Assembly: GCA_035998445.1 (NCBI GenBank)
Contig: DASYHQ010000063.1
Coordinates: 24,580 to 88,579 of the forward strand
Length of the DNA: 64,000 nucleotides
Origin: Tepidisphaeraceae bacterium
Lineage (GTDB): Bacteria; Planctomycetota; Phycisphaerae; Tepidisphaerales; Tepidisphaeraceae
Direction of reading: 5' to 3'
Both the position numbers and the translations under genes were made by a program. Position 1 is the first letter of the stretch; every line of letters begins with the position of its first letter. This document shows positions 24,446 through 33,160 of this stretch, piece after piece. A model generated the notes under the pieces. The model was given only the letters and a program-made list of their open reading frames with translations, did no database searches and was not told where the DNA came from.

Positions 24446-25669
24446 CTAGAAGGGGGCTTGGGCCCGCTCGCGGGCGTAGACGCCCCACTGGCTGAACGGG
24501 TCGGCAGCCGCGTAGCTGCGCCACAGCGGCAGGGCGTCGTAGGGCCGGCCCGCCTCCTCCAGCGCATCGGCCAGGTTGTACTGCGCCCGCCCGTAGTCCG
24601 GGTCGACCTCCAATGACTTCCGCAACGCGGCGATCGCCTCCAGCGGCTCGTTCAGCTCCGATAGCAACACGCCCAGGTTGTTCCAGGCGTCGGCCCGGCG
24701 GCGGTCCAGCTCCAGCACCTGACGGTACCGCTCGGCCGCCTCCGGCCGCCGCCCCAGCTGATGCAGTGCGTTGGCCAGGTCGAAGCAGACGTCGACGTCC
24801 GGGCCGCCTACCGACAGCGCGTGACGGTAGCTGTCAGCCGCGTCCTCGAAGTAGCCGCCCGACTCCCGCTCCAGGCCCTGCTGGTACCACTCGGCGGCCG
24901 TTTGCGGCCCCTCGTCGGCCCGCAGCCGCATGAACGCCTCGGGCTCGTGGGCGTGTGTTGTGGGGTCTTCTTGATCGAAGTCCAGCTGCAGCTGCCCGTC
25001 GGGCGTCGCCAGCTCGCCGCCCTCCAGCCGCACGGCCAGGTCGCCGGTCGCTTCCAGCACCGCCAGTTGCTGCAACGGGCTAGCCACGTCCGGCAGCCAC
25101 CGCGACAGCTGGCGCAGGCTCCGCCGCACGCGCCCGATCGGCACGCCACTGCGCACGATCTCGCTGAGCGTATTGGCGGCCGAAACCCGGCGGAAGTCGA
25201 AGTGCCACACCCCGTGCAGCGTCGTCACCGGCTCCACGAGGCCGAGCCGCACCCATGCCTGCAGCCGCTGCCGCGTGATGCCCAGCAGGTCGCAGACCGT
25301 CGGCGCTGCCAGCGTAGGGTGCACCTGGTCGCGCTGCGTCTCGAGCCCCAGCCCGCCGAGGAACTGCTCCTCGTTCAGCACGGTCAGGCCCGCGCGGGCC
25401 CGCCGCTTCATGATCCGCGCCCGGCGCAGCTGATCGGTTGGGAGTCCGTGGGAGCCGATCGGGATCGACCGCTGCCCGACGACGAGCAGGCCGGTGCCGA
25501 TGCCGAGGCGCACGCCGTTGCTGTAGGTGCCGCCGTAGGTGCCGACGACGTCGACGAACTGCTCGTGCGTCATCGTCGCCAGCCGCCCGGTGTAGGCTAC
25601 GAACCGGCCACGGATCAGCCGGGGCACGTCCGGCGTGTTCACGGTGGCCATTGCGGTGTCGTTGCTCAT
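24446..25669 (-). CDS. BRCT - MerR-type HTH - TPR protein
   Basis: A 407-residue protein from ATG 25669 with GAGG eight bases upstream. Residues 18-90 match a BRCT domain (GRFVAYTGRLATMTHEQFVD, GGTYSNGVRLGIGTGLLVVG). Residues about 118-190 match a MerR-like winged HTH (TVCDLLGITRQRLQAWVRLG). Residues about 260-400 contain three to four TPR repeats (AAERYRQVLELDRRRADAWN, NLGVLLSELNEPLEAIAALR). This domain order is, from memory, common in planctomycetes and next to end-joining genes. It sits beside ku here on the same strand, suggesting a role in DNA repair or its regulation. Confidence 0.8.
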   Translation of the reverse strand: MSNDTAMATVNTPDVPRLIRGRFVAYTGRLATMTHEQFVDVVGTYGGTYSNGVRLGIGTGLLVVGQRSIPIGSHGLPTDQLRRARIMKRRARAGLTVLNEEQFLGGLGLETQRDQVHPTLAAPTVCDLLGITRQRLQAWVRLGLVEPVTTLHGVWHFDFRRVSAANTLSEIVRSGVPIGRVRRSLRQLSRWLPDVASPLQQLAVLEATGDLAVRLEGGELATPDGQLQLDFDQEDPTTHAHEPEAFMRLRADEGPQTAAEWYQQGLERESGGYFEDAADSYRHALSVGGPDVDVCFDLANALHQLGRRPEAAERYRQVLELDRRRADAWNNLGVLLSELNEPLEAIAALRKSLEVDPDYGRAQYNLADALEEAGRPYDALPLWRSYAAADPFSQWGVYARERAQAPF

Positions 25670-25711
25670 GGGCGTCACCCTCACGATTGTCGCTTGCCCG
25701 GGCAGGGAAGA

Positions 25712-26596
25712 CTACGCCTTCTTCCGACCCTTCTTCTCCGCCGCGACCCGCCCAGCCGTACTGGGGGCCACGAGCTTGGGCGGCTTCTGCCCGACGCGGC
25801 GCTTCGTCTCGTCCAGGCTCTTCTGCAGCGCCTCCATCAGGTTGATGACCGCCGGCGGCTCGTCGGCCGTCACGTTCGCCTCGATCGTCTGGCGTCCCTG
25901 CAGCTTGGCCTCGACGACTTGGCGGACGCTTTCGGTGTAGCGGTCCGTGTAGGTCGACAGGTCCACCTCGTCGGCCGCCATCGCGTCGACGAGCGTGCGG
26001 GCCAGCTTCACCTCGTCGCCCGTCACGTCCACTGCCGGGGCCTCGGCGGCGAACTCGCCCGGCTTGCGCACGGCGGCGTCGAGGCTCAGGACCGTTATGG
26101 CCAGGATGAGGCCGGCGGGGCGGACGAGCACCGTCTGGTCGTGGCCGCCACTGACGCGCGTGGCGAAGGCGACGCGGCCGGTGTCGAGCATGACCTTGCG
26201 CAGCAGCGCGTAGGGCTTTGCCGCCAAGGGGCCCTCGGGCAGCAGGTAATACGTGGTGCCGTCATAATAGGCGGGGTCGATCGAGCCGGCGGGGACGAAC
26301 GACTCGATGCCCACCGTCTTCTCGTTCTTGAGCCGCGCTTTGCTGATCTCCTGCTCGTCGATGATGACGTACTGGTCCTTGGCGAACTCGTAGCCCTTGA
26401 CGATCTCGTGGGCCGGGACCTCGCCGTGGAGCGGGCAGACCTTCTTGTAGTTGATGCGGCTGTTGCAGTCCTTGTGGAGCTGGTTGAACGCGATGCGGTC
26501 GCTGCCGCCGCTTTGGGTCGCGGTGTAGGCCCGGACGGGGACCGTGACGAGCGAGAAGTGAAGGAAGCCCTTCCAGACCGAGCGTGCTGAGGCCAT
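25712..26596 (-). CDS. ku: Ku protein (non-homologous end joining)
   Basis: About 294 residues. I prefer ATG 26596 because AAGGG lies six bases before it; ATG 26602 adds two residues. The start SARSVWKGFLHFSLVTVPVR and the motif NYKKVCPLHGEVPAHEIVKG near 50-70 are diagnostic of bacterial Ku. Also seen are YYLLPEGPLAAKPYALLRKV and VDLSTYTDRYTESVRQVVEA. The C-terminus is a basic tail (AAEKKGRKKA) like those that bind DNA. Ku binds double-strand ends and recruits ligase D; no ligD is in this window. It lies upstream of the BRCT protein on the same strand. Confidence 0.92.
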   Translation of the reverse strand: MASARSVWKGFLHFSLVTVPVRAYTATQSGGSDRIAFNQLHKDCNSRINYKKVCPLHGEVPAHEIVKGYEFAKDQYVIIDEQEISKARLKNEKTVGIESFVPAGSIDPAYYDGTTYYLLPEGPLAAKPYALLRKVMLDTGRVAFATRVSGGHDQTVLVRPAGLILAITVLSLDAAVRKPGEFAAEAPAVDVTGDEVKLARTLVDAMAADEVDLSTYTDRYTESVRQVVEAKLQGRQTIEANVTADEPPAVINLMEALQKSLDETKRRVGQKPPKLVAPSTAGRVAAEKKGRKKA

Positions 26597-26846
26597 GGCC
26601 ATCCCTTGGGGTCCAGTGGATCCCGGGCTGAGCCATCCGTGACTGGTGTTGCAGGACGACGTCGGGCCAGATTGGCCAAACGGTGTCGGGGCGAACGATC
26701 CTACCCGATGCCCCGGCGATCTTACAACGTACAGTCCAGCCTGCTATAGCGATATGGGCAAAATTGGTCAGGAAGTGGGGGCACGATGTGATGGGCGTGC
26801 TGAACGATGCTGCGCCAATCACCATGCCCGGTGTACACTCGTACGG

Positions 26847-27752
26847 ATGGAATGGACTGGACGATCTCTTTGCGTTCTGCTGCTTGCCCTTCTCGCGACG
26901 CCAGCACTTGCGCAGACCGATGTTAGGGAAACGGAACTGAAAATGCTGCGTAGCACCGTGGAGCGTCAAGCTGAGGAGATCCGCCAGCTCAAGCGCCAGC
27001 TCAACGAGGTGCCCGCTGCCACCACCAGGTCGTCATCGGACGCGGCGGCCACGACACAACCGGCCGCGTTGACATCGGCGCCTCAGCCCGACGCCAACGC
27101 TCAGGCCGACCGGCCGCGCAAAGTCGTTTACGTGCTCGACGGGACCGCAATCGGCTCTGTCGCCCGGCGGGAGCTCGGCCGCTCGGAACTGATGCGAGCG
27201 CTGCAGCGGCTTCACCCCCAGGACCAGTACGCGTTCGTCATCGTCGGCCTCGGCCGCGAGGACATCGAGCTGTCGCCGGCGACTCGCGAGAACATCGACC
27301 GGACGATCGCCAACCTCCCGACGAACATCCCCTCCACGATCGAGGACGGGAACCCGTTCGATGTCCTCACGCGCGCGGTGACGGCCGGCGCAGAGACCGT
27401 GTGGTACGTCGACTCCGGCAAAATGATCCGCGCCAAGCACGCGAGCCGGATCGGGAAGATGGCGGGGGACCGCGGGGTCCGCATCAACACGACGACGGCC
27501 TATACCGATGGCTCGGAGGACACCGCCGCTTACGTCTGGACGCTCGCCAACGCATCGGGCGGCAAGTGCGTCGACCGGCAGGGACGGCCGGTCCCGCGTC
27601 CCGCCAAGGCCCTCGACCCTGAGGTGGCCGCGCCCATCACGGCCGAGGCTCCTCGCCAGGCGCCCGTCGAGGGCCAGCGTGCATCGGATCCTGGTCTACC
27701 CACCCCGTCGAGCAGCACGAATCCCTCGTCGATCTTTGACTTCAACGATTAA
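26847..27752 (+). CDS. Secreted vWA-like protein with coiled coil
   Basis: A 301-residue protein from ATG 26847. Residues 1-21 are a signal peptide (LCVLLLALLATPALAQ). Residues 25-48 form a coiled coil (ELKMLRSTVERQAEEIRQLK). A Thr/Ala/Pro-rich linker follows, then about 90-240 looks like a von Willebrand A fold (RKVVYVLDGTAIGSVARREL, DQYAFVIVGLG, ETVWYVDSGK). The metal site is imperfect: DGTAIGS replaces the canonical DxSxS, so metal binding may be lost. The Pro-rich tail ends SSIFDFND. Probably periplasmic. Function unknown. Confidence 0.7.
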   Translation: MEWTGRSLCVLLLALLATPALAQTDVRETELKMLRSTVERQAEEIRQLKRQLNEVPAATTRSSSDAAATTQPAALTSAPQPDANAQADRPRKVVYVLDGTAIGSVARRELGRSELMRALQRLHPQDQYAFVIVGLGREDIELSPATRENIDRTIANLPTNIPSTIEDGNPFDVLTRAVTAGAETVWYVDSGKMIRAKHASRIGKMAGDRGVRINTTTAYTDGSEDTAAYVWTLANASGGKCVDRQGRPVPRPAKALDPEVAAPITAEAPRQAPVEGQRASDPGLPTPSSSTNPSSIFDFND

Positions 27753-27782
27753 GTGCCGGCCGCCCGCGCAGGCGTGACACAA

Positions 27783-28073
27783 TCAGCCGTGGTCTGCAAG
27801 TCGCGCGAGGTGGCGGTCGATGGCCGCGTCCAGCTCATCGTCCACGCACTGCTCCGGATGGATCTCCGGCCCCTCGTACACCACAAACATCAGGTCCTCC
27901 TCATCGGTGCCGTGGTCCCAGATGATGCCATGGGACCCCCGAGCACATCGAGCCGCTTCAAAGGCTGCGGCGAGGCCGTGCAGCTGCTGCATGGGCGGCG
28001 CGGCAGATGGCCGGTAGACGTGAGACACGCGATAAGGATTCACCGAAGGATTAGCGGCATTTAGCATATTCAC
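27783..28073 (-). CDS. Small hypothetical protein
   Basis: A 96-residue frame from ATG 28073, with a second ATG two codons later and no clear ribosome binding site. The C-terminal part is acidic and protein-like (GIIWDHGTDEEDLMFVVYEG, CVDDELDAAIDRHLARLADH). It converges on the vWA-like gene with a 30-base gap. Family not recognised. Confidence 0.45.
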   Translation of the reverse strand: MNMLNAANPSVNPYRVSHVYRPSAAPPMQQLHGLAAAFEAARCARGSHGIIWDHGTDEEDLMFVVYEGPEIHPEQCVDDELDAAIDRHLARLADHG

Positions 28074-28319
28074 AAATTAAAATACAGGTAGTGTAGCGGC
28101 ACAATGGGGCCTTGATCGGCGTCAGCGGGGGGGACGCAGTGACTCAATCCTGCCTCCTGCACAATCGCACATCCCGCTTGCTTAGCTTCTCGAATATGGA
28201 TCCAGGTCGATCTGGGGGTAATCCCTTGTCTTTTGTGAAACTGGGGATACTTTGTGTTCTGTAGCGATCTCGTCGGGGGGTCGCTGGCACGGGTGGGCAG
28301 CAGCAATTAGAGGCAATCA

Positions 28320-31300
28320 ATGAGCTTACGCAAGATTCTCGGAATCGGCCGCGCACGCTCCGCGCGCATGCAACGTCCCAAGCAGAGCATCTTCGAGCTC
28401 CAGCCTCTGGAGCGCCGCCTCTTCCTGACCGCAGTCATTAGCGAGCTGCCCGATCGCCAAATCTCGGCCGGCGACTACGTGGACCTCTACGCGAGTTGGC
28501 AAGATGCCGAAAACTCAGATCCACATAGCGCGACCGTCAACTGGGGTGACGGCGTCATCGAACCTGCGTACCTTTACGACTGGGGCGGCGGGGGCGAGGT
28601 GTACGCCTATCACCCGTACGAGGTGGCCGGCACGTACACGGTGACACTCAGCGTCCTAGGTTCCGATAGCAACGTAGGAACCGAATCGTTCACCGCGACG
28701 GTTCTTCGCGTACAGCCGCAACCCTATATCGATGGTCAGGGAACCGCGGTTAAAGGTGCGCCCTACACGTTGACTCTCTCAGGTTATGGCTCGATGGCCG
28801 ACATCACGCACTGGACCATTGACTGGGGCGATGGTAACTTGGAGATCGTCACGGGCAACCCCGAGTTCGCCCTGCACACATACACTTCGGCACCACAGTC
28901 CTATCAGATCACGGCTACCGCCACCGATGCCTTTGGCTCATATGCGGCGCCGTACGGCGTCAGCGTCACGACCGAGGCGTTCGATGCGCCGACCGACCTT
29001 CGCGCGACCGTCATGTCCGACCGCCGGATCGACCTCGCTTGGTCCGACAACTCGGACAATGAGGTTGGCTTCTGGGTCGACTACTCCGTGGACGGTGGGA
29101 CATCTTGGGTGAACTACACATCGACCTACGCGAGCCAGACGAGCTGCTCGGTCGCAGGCCTGCTGCCGGATACCGCCTATACCTTTCGCCTGCGGGCCCG
29201 GCACACGAGCGGGAGTAATTCCGCGTTCACCGACTACGTGACGGCGTCGACCCTCGGCGTGTCGGCTCCAGCTGACCTGCAGGCGAACGCTAAATCTTCG
29301 ACGCGCATCGACCTGACCTGGGACGACCGCTCCGATGCAGAGTCAACCTATTTGGTGGAGTCCTCCACCGATGCAGGGGCAACCTGGTCGCAGTACACCT
29401 CGACCTACGCCAGTCAATCAGGCATAAGCGTGACGGGCCTATCGCCCGATACGGCGTACCATTTTCGTGTCCGCGCCCGCGATGGGGGTGGCAACTTCTC
29501 CGCGTACGGGAACGTCGCGGTAGCCGCGACGAACGTGTTCGCGGCCCCGGCGAACCTGACGGCCACCGCTGAGGCGGCAACCCGCGTCCGCCTGTCCTGG
29601 GTGGACCAGGCGGACGAGGAGTCCGCGTTCTACATCGCCCGATCGATCGACGACGGCCGCACCTGGCAGGAGTACTCCTCGACGTACGCCAACCAGACTA
29701 ACTATCTCGCGTCCGGCCTCAACCCTGGCAGGACGTACATGTTTAGCGTACGCGCGAGGCACGTGAACGGGACCTACTCGGCATACAGCGCACCGGTGAC
29801 CATCTCGACGCTCGCGTTCTCCGCGCCATCGGAGCTGTCGGCCACCGTCAGGTCGGGGAGCCGCATCGACCTGTCGTGGCAGGACAATGCCGACGACGAG
29901 ACGGACTTCCGGATCGAACGGTCGCTGAACGGCGGCGCCTCGTGGACCGAGTACACGTCGACGTACGCGAACCAAACGAATTACCAGGTGACTGGGCTCG
30001 ACCCGGGCGTATCCTATGCGTTCCGCGTCCGCGCGCGTCATTCAGACGGTTCCTATTCCATCTACTCCGACGTCGTGACCGCGACCACCGTGGCCTTCGC
30101 GGCGCCTTCGTCGCTCAGTGTGACGCCGTTGGCGGGCACGGACGCCGAGCTCCGATGGACCAACAATTCCGACAACGAGGCCGACTACCGGATCGAGTGG
30201 ACGAGGGACGCGGGACAGACGTGGTCCGAGTACACGTCGACGTACTCGAATCAGACCAGCTACGTCATGCGGAACCTTGACCCAGGCATCACGTACGGGT
30301 TTCGCGTCCGCGGTCGACACCCGAACGGGAGCTACTCGGCCTACAGTGGCACCGTGACGTTGACCGCGAAGCCGATGGTCGTACCGTCGGGCCTGCTCGT
30401 TGTCTCTAAGACGACGACGTCCATCGAACTGGGTTGGAACGACAATTCCGACAACGAATCCGACTTCCGCATCGAGTGGTCGAGCGACTCCGGGACGACC
30501 TGGAGCGAGTACACGTCCACGTACGCGAGCCAGACCAGCTATGTCGTTAACAACCTCACGCCAGGGACACGGTACGACTTTCGCGTGCGGGCGCGTCATC
30601 CCAATGGCTCCTATTCTGCTTTTAGCAACGTCCTACAGGTCCTGACGACACCGCTAGGCGCGCCGAGCGACCTAACGGCTGACGTCGTGTACGGCAACCG
30701 CGTCGACCTGAGGTGGTCCGACAACAGTGAGGGTGAGTATGCCTTCCGCATCGAGCTCTCCACCAACGGTGGCTCGACGTGGAGCGAGTATACGAGTACG
30801 GGCGGCGAAGTTGAGAGCCTGGCGGTGACCGGGCTCACGCCCGGCTTGACGTACAAGTTCAGGGTGCGCGCATACCACAATTCGGGCACGTACTCCGGCT
30901 ACAGCAACACCGTCACCGCAACGCCGTCCGGACTCGGCGTACCGGACGGGCTACAAGCGTACGACTACGGCGCCGGTCAGATCCAGTTGTACTGGAGCGA
31001 CAACTCGGACGCCGAGACCGCGTACGAGGTACAGCATCGCGTCGTCAACGCGGCCACGTTCGTCATGCATGGCATGGCTGGTCCGAACACGACCAACTAC
31101 TTCATCGCCGGTCTCGATCCTGCTGAGTCGTACGAGTTCCGCGTACGGGCGGTGAAGAACGGGTCCCACTCCGCCTACTCGAACGTTGCGCGCGCCGGGA
31201 TCGCTTCCATAGCTGCGCCGACATCGCTCAGCGCCCAGGTCGTATCGGGTAGCCGCGTGGACCTTGCGTGGACGGATAACGCGAGCAGCGAGTACAGCTA

Positions 31301-33038
31301 CTTCGTCGAGCGATCCGACGACAACGGCGCCTCATGGTCGACCAGCTACAATATCGGCAACAACCGTACGAGCTACTCGGCCAATGGCCTGCAGCCCGGC
31401 GTCGCGTACCGATTCCGCGTCCGCGCCATGGACAGCGCCGGCTTGCACTCTGGCGCGTCGAACGCCGTCGACGTCGTCACGCGTGCAGTCCAGGCACCGT
31501 CCGGCCTCACCGCCACAGTCGTCGCGGGAAATCGGATCGACCTCGCTTGGACAGACAACAGCGACGACGAGAACTACGTGCGGCTGCAGCGTTCGGAGGA
31601 CGGGGGGGTAACGTGGCTCGAGTTCGCGACGACGAACGCGAACCAGACGGGCTATGCGGTCGCCGACCTACTGCCCGGGCGCACGTACCAGTTCCGCGTT
31701 CGCGCCCAGCACGGCAACGGGACCTATTCTGGATACTCCAATACGGTCGCCGCCGACACGCTGCCCTTCTCGGCCCCAGGGGCGTTTGGCGCCGTCGTGC
31801 GGTCCGGCAGCCAGGTCGACCTGAGTTGGGCAGACCTGACGCGCTCCGAGAACTACTATCGCCTCGAACGGTCGACCGACAATGGCAGCACCTGGTCCGA
31901 GTTCGCTACCACGAACGCGGACGTGACCGGTTACTCGGTGACCGACCTGCAACCGGCGACCTCCTACCTCTTCCGTGCCCGCGCGCAGCACGCGGCGGGG
32001 TTCTACTCGGACTACGGCACGGCCGTCTCGGCATCCACAAGTGATTTCCAGCTGCCGACCCAGGTGACCGCGACGGTGATCTCCGGAAGCCGCGTCGACC
32101 TGCGGTGGCAGGACAACGCCGACAACGAGTACTACTATCGGCTGGAACGGTCGACCAATGGCGGCGTCACGTGGCAGGAGTTCGGTACCACCAACGCCAA
32201 CGTCACCTCCTACGCAGTAAGCGACCTGCAGCCGAGCACGGCATACCAGTTTAGGGTCCGTGCGCAGCACGGCAACGGGACCTACTCGGGCTACAGTCAG
32301 GTTGTCGCCGCGACCACCGTGACCTTCGCGGCTCCGAACAAGTTGACCGTCGGACCGGCCGTGCGCGACACCGTAGAGCTGCGGTGGCAGGACAACGCCG
32401 ACAACGAGTACTACTACCGGATCGAGCGCAGCACGGATGCGGGAAGCAGCTGGCAGGAGGTAGGCACGACCAACGCCAACGTCACCGCCTTCGTGGTGAG
32501 CGGCCTGGCGCCGAACACGAATTACCAGTTCCGCGTTCGCGCCCAGCACGGCAACGGTAGCTACTCCGCCTACTCGTCCACCGCTCCGCTCGCCGTTGGA
32601 TTTGCGCCGCCATCCAACCTGGTTGCGACCGTCGCGACGAGCACGCGCGTCGACCTCTCGTGGGACGACGACGGCGACAACGAGTATTACTTCCGCATCG
32701 AGCGCTCCGCCGACAGCGGCGCGACCTGGCAGGAGGTCGGCACGACGAACGCGCAGGTCACCTCGTTCTCGTCGACCAACCAAATGCCGGGCACGACCTA
32801 CCACTTCCGGGTGCGCGCCCAGCACGGTTCGGGCGCCTATTCGGCGTTCTCGACGCCCGCCGTCGCGACGACGGTGACGTTCGACCGCCCAACGGGGTTG
32901 GTCGTTAACCGCATATCGGATTCGCGAGCCGACCTCCGGTGGGCAGACAATACGGACGACGAGTATTACTTCCGCCTGGAACGATCAAGGATGGCGGGCA
33001 GAGTTGGCAGGAGTTCGCGACGACGAACGCGAGCGTGA
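28320..33038 (+). CDS. Giant secreted FN3/PKD protein, N-terminal part (frameshifted)
   Basis: ATG 28320 has AGAGG six bases upstream. Residues 27-38 read LQPLERRLFLTA, like the LEPRxLL-type N-terminal motif of large planctomycete secreted proteins. Two PKD-like domains follow (about 42-220; VNWGDG and IDWGDG). From residue 221 onward there are 15 tandem FN3 domains of about 92 residues, each opening with xAPxxL and containing DLxWxDNxDNE. After residue 1549 (YYFRLERS) the frame is lost, and the last 16 residues are out of frame to TGA 33036-33038. Restoring one A (TCAAGG to TCAAAGG near 32,987) joins it to the next feature as one protein of about 4,450 residues. An extracellular adhesin or matrix protein is likely. 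Confidence 0.8.
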   Translation: MSLRKILGIGRARSARMQRPKQSIFELQPLERRLFLTAVISELPDRQISAGDYVDLYASWQDAENSDPHSATVNWGDGVIEPAYLYDWGGGGEVYAYHPYEVAGTYTVTLSVLGSDSNVGTESFTATVLRVQPQPYIDGQGTAVKGAPYTLTLSGYGSMADITHWTIDWGDGNLEIVTGNPEFALHTYTSAPQSYQITATATDAFGSYAAPYGVSVTTEAFDAPTDLRATVMSDRRIDLAWSDNSDNEVGFWVDYSVDGGTSWVNYTSTYASQTSCSVAGLLPDTAYTFRLRARHTSGSNSAFTDYVTASTLGVSAPADLQANAKSSTRIDLTWDDRSDAESTYLVESSTDAGATWSQYTSTYASQSGISVTGLSPDTAYHFRVRARDGGGNFSAYGNVAVAATNVFAAPANLTATAEAATRVRLSWVDQADEESAFYIARSIDDGRTWQEYSSTYANQTNYLASGLNPGRTYMFSVRARHVNGTYSAYSAPVTISTLAFSAPSELSATVRSGSRIDLSWQDNADDETDFRIERSLNGGASWTEYTSTYANQTNYQVTGLDPGVSYAFRVRARHSDGSYSIYSDVVTATTVAFAAPSSLSVTPLAGTDAELRWTNNSDNEADYRIEWTRDAGQTWSEYTSTYSNQTSYVMRNLDPGITYGFRVRGRHPNGSYSAYSGTVTLTAKPMVVPSGLLVVSKTTTSIELGWNDNSDNESDFRIEWSSDSGTTWSEYTSTYASQTSYVVNNLTPGTRYDFRVRARHPNGSYSAFSNVLQVLTTPLGAPSDLTADVVYGNRVDLRWSDNSEGEYAFRIELSTNGGSTWSEYTSTGGEVESLAVTGLTPGLTYKFRVRAYHNSGTYSGYSNTVTATPSGLGVPDGLQAYDYGAGQIQLYWSDNSDAETAYEVQHRVVNAATFVMHGMAGPNTTNYFIAGLDPAESYEFRVRAVKNGSHSAYSNVARAGIASIAAPTSLSAQVVSGSRVDLAWTDNASSEYSYFVERSDDNGASWSTSYNIGNNRTSYSANGLQPGVAYRFRVRAMDSAGLHSGASNAVDVVTRAVQAPSGLTATVVAGNRIDLAWTDNSDDENYVRLQRSEDGGVTWLEFATTNANQTGYAVADLLPGRTYQFRVRAQHGNGTYSGYSNTVAADTLPFSAPGAFGAVVRSGSQVDLSWADLTRSENYYRLERSTDNGSTWSEFATTNADVTGYSVTDLQPATSYLFRARAQHAAGFYSDYGTAVSASTSDFQLPTQVTATVISGSRVDLRWQDNADNEYYYRLERSTNGGVTWQEFGTTNANVTSYAVSDLQPSTAYQFRVRAQHGNGTYSGYSQVVAATTVTFAAPNKLTVGPAVRDTVELRWQDNADNEYYYRIERSTDAGSSWQEVGTTNANVTAFVVSGLAPNTNYQFRVRAQHGNGSYSAYSSTAPLAVGFAPPSNLVATVATSTRVDLSWDDDGDNEYYFRIERSADSGATWQEVGTTNAQVTSFSSTNQMPGTTYHFRVRAQHGSGAYSAFSTPAVATTVTFDRPTGLVVNRISDSRADLRWADNTDDEYYFRLERSRMAGRVGRSSRRRTRA

Positions 33039-33160
33039 CCAGCCACGTCGTCAACGACCTGCAGGCCGGCATCGACTATCAGTTCCGCATCCGCGCCCAA
33101 CGAGGCGACGGCACGTACTCCGCATACGCGTACGGCGGGCAAAGCACGCCCACCCTCCCG
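28980..33160 (+). repeat. Tandem FN3-coding repeat array, about 15 x 275 bp
   Basis: Fifteen back-to-back copies of a unit of about 275 bases, one per FN3 domain. Units 1-6 share the signature YTSTYA(S/N)QTxY, while units 10-15 share (F/V)xTTNAxVTxY and are very alike in DNA. Units 7-9 are divergent. The pattern suggests two rounds of local duplication. Such repeats are a hazard for short-read assembly. Confidence 0.8.

Noticed and set aside
24761..26590. 609-codon plus-strand open frame across two genes
   Set aside because: It is the complement of the BRCT-TPR protein and Ku, both strongly supported; the translation is low-complexity.
31668..32825. 385-codon minus-strand open frame
   Set aside because: It is antisense to the FN3 array; its apparent repeats just mirror the FN3 repeats.
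28980..33160. CRISPR-like regular repeats
   Set aside because: The repeats are coding FN3 domains of about 275 bases without short identical repeats and unique spacers; no CRISPR array was seen in the window.
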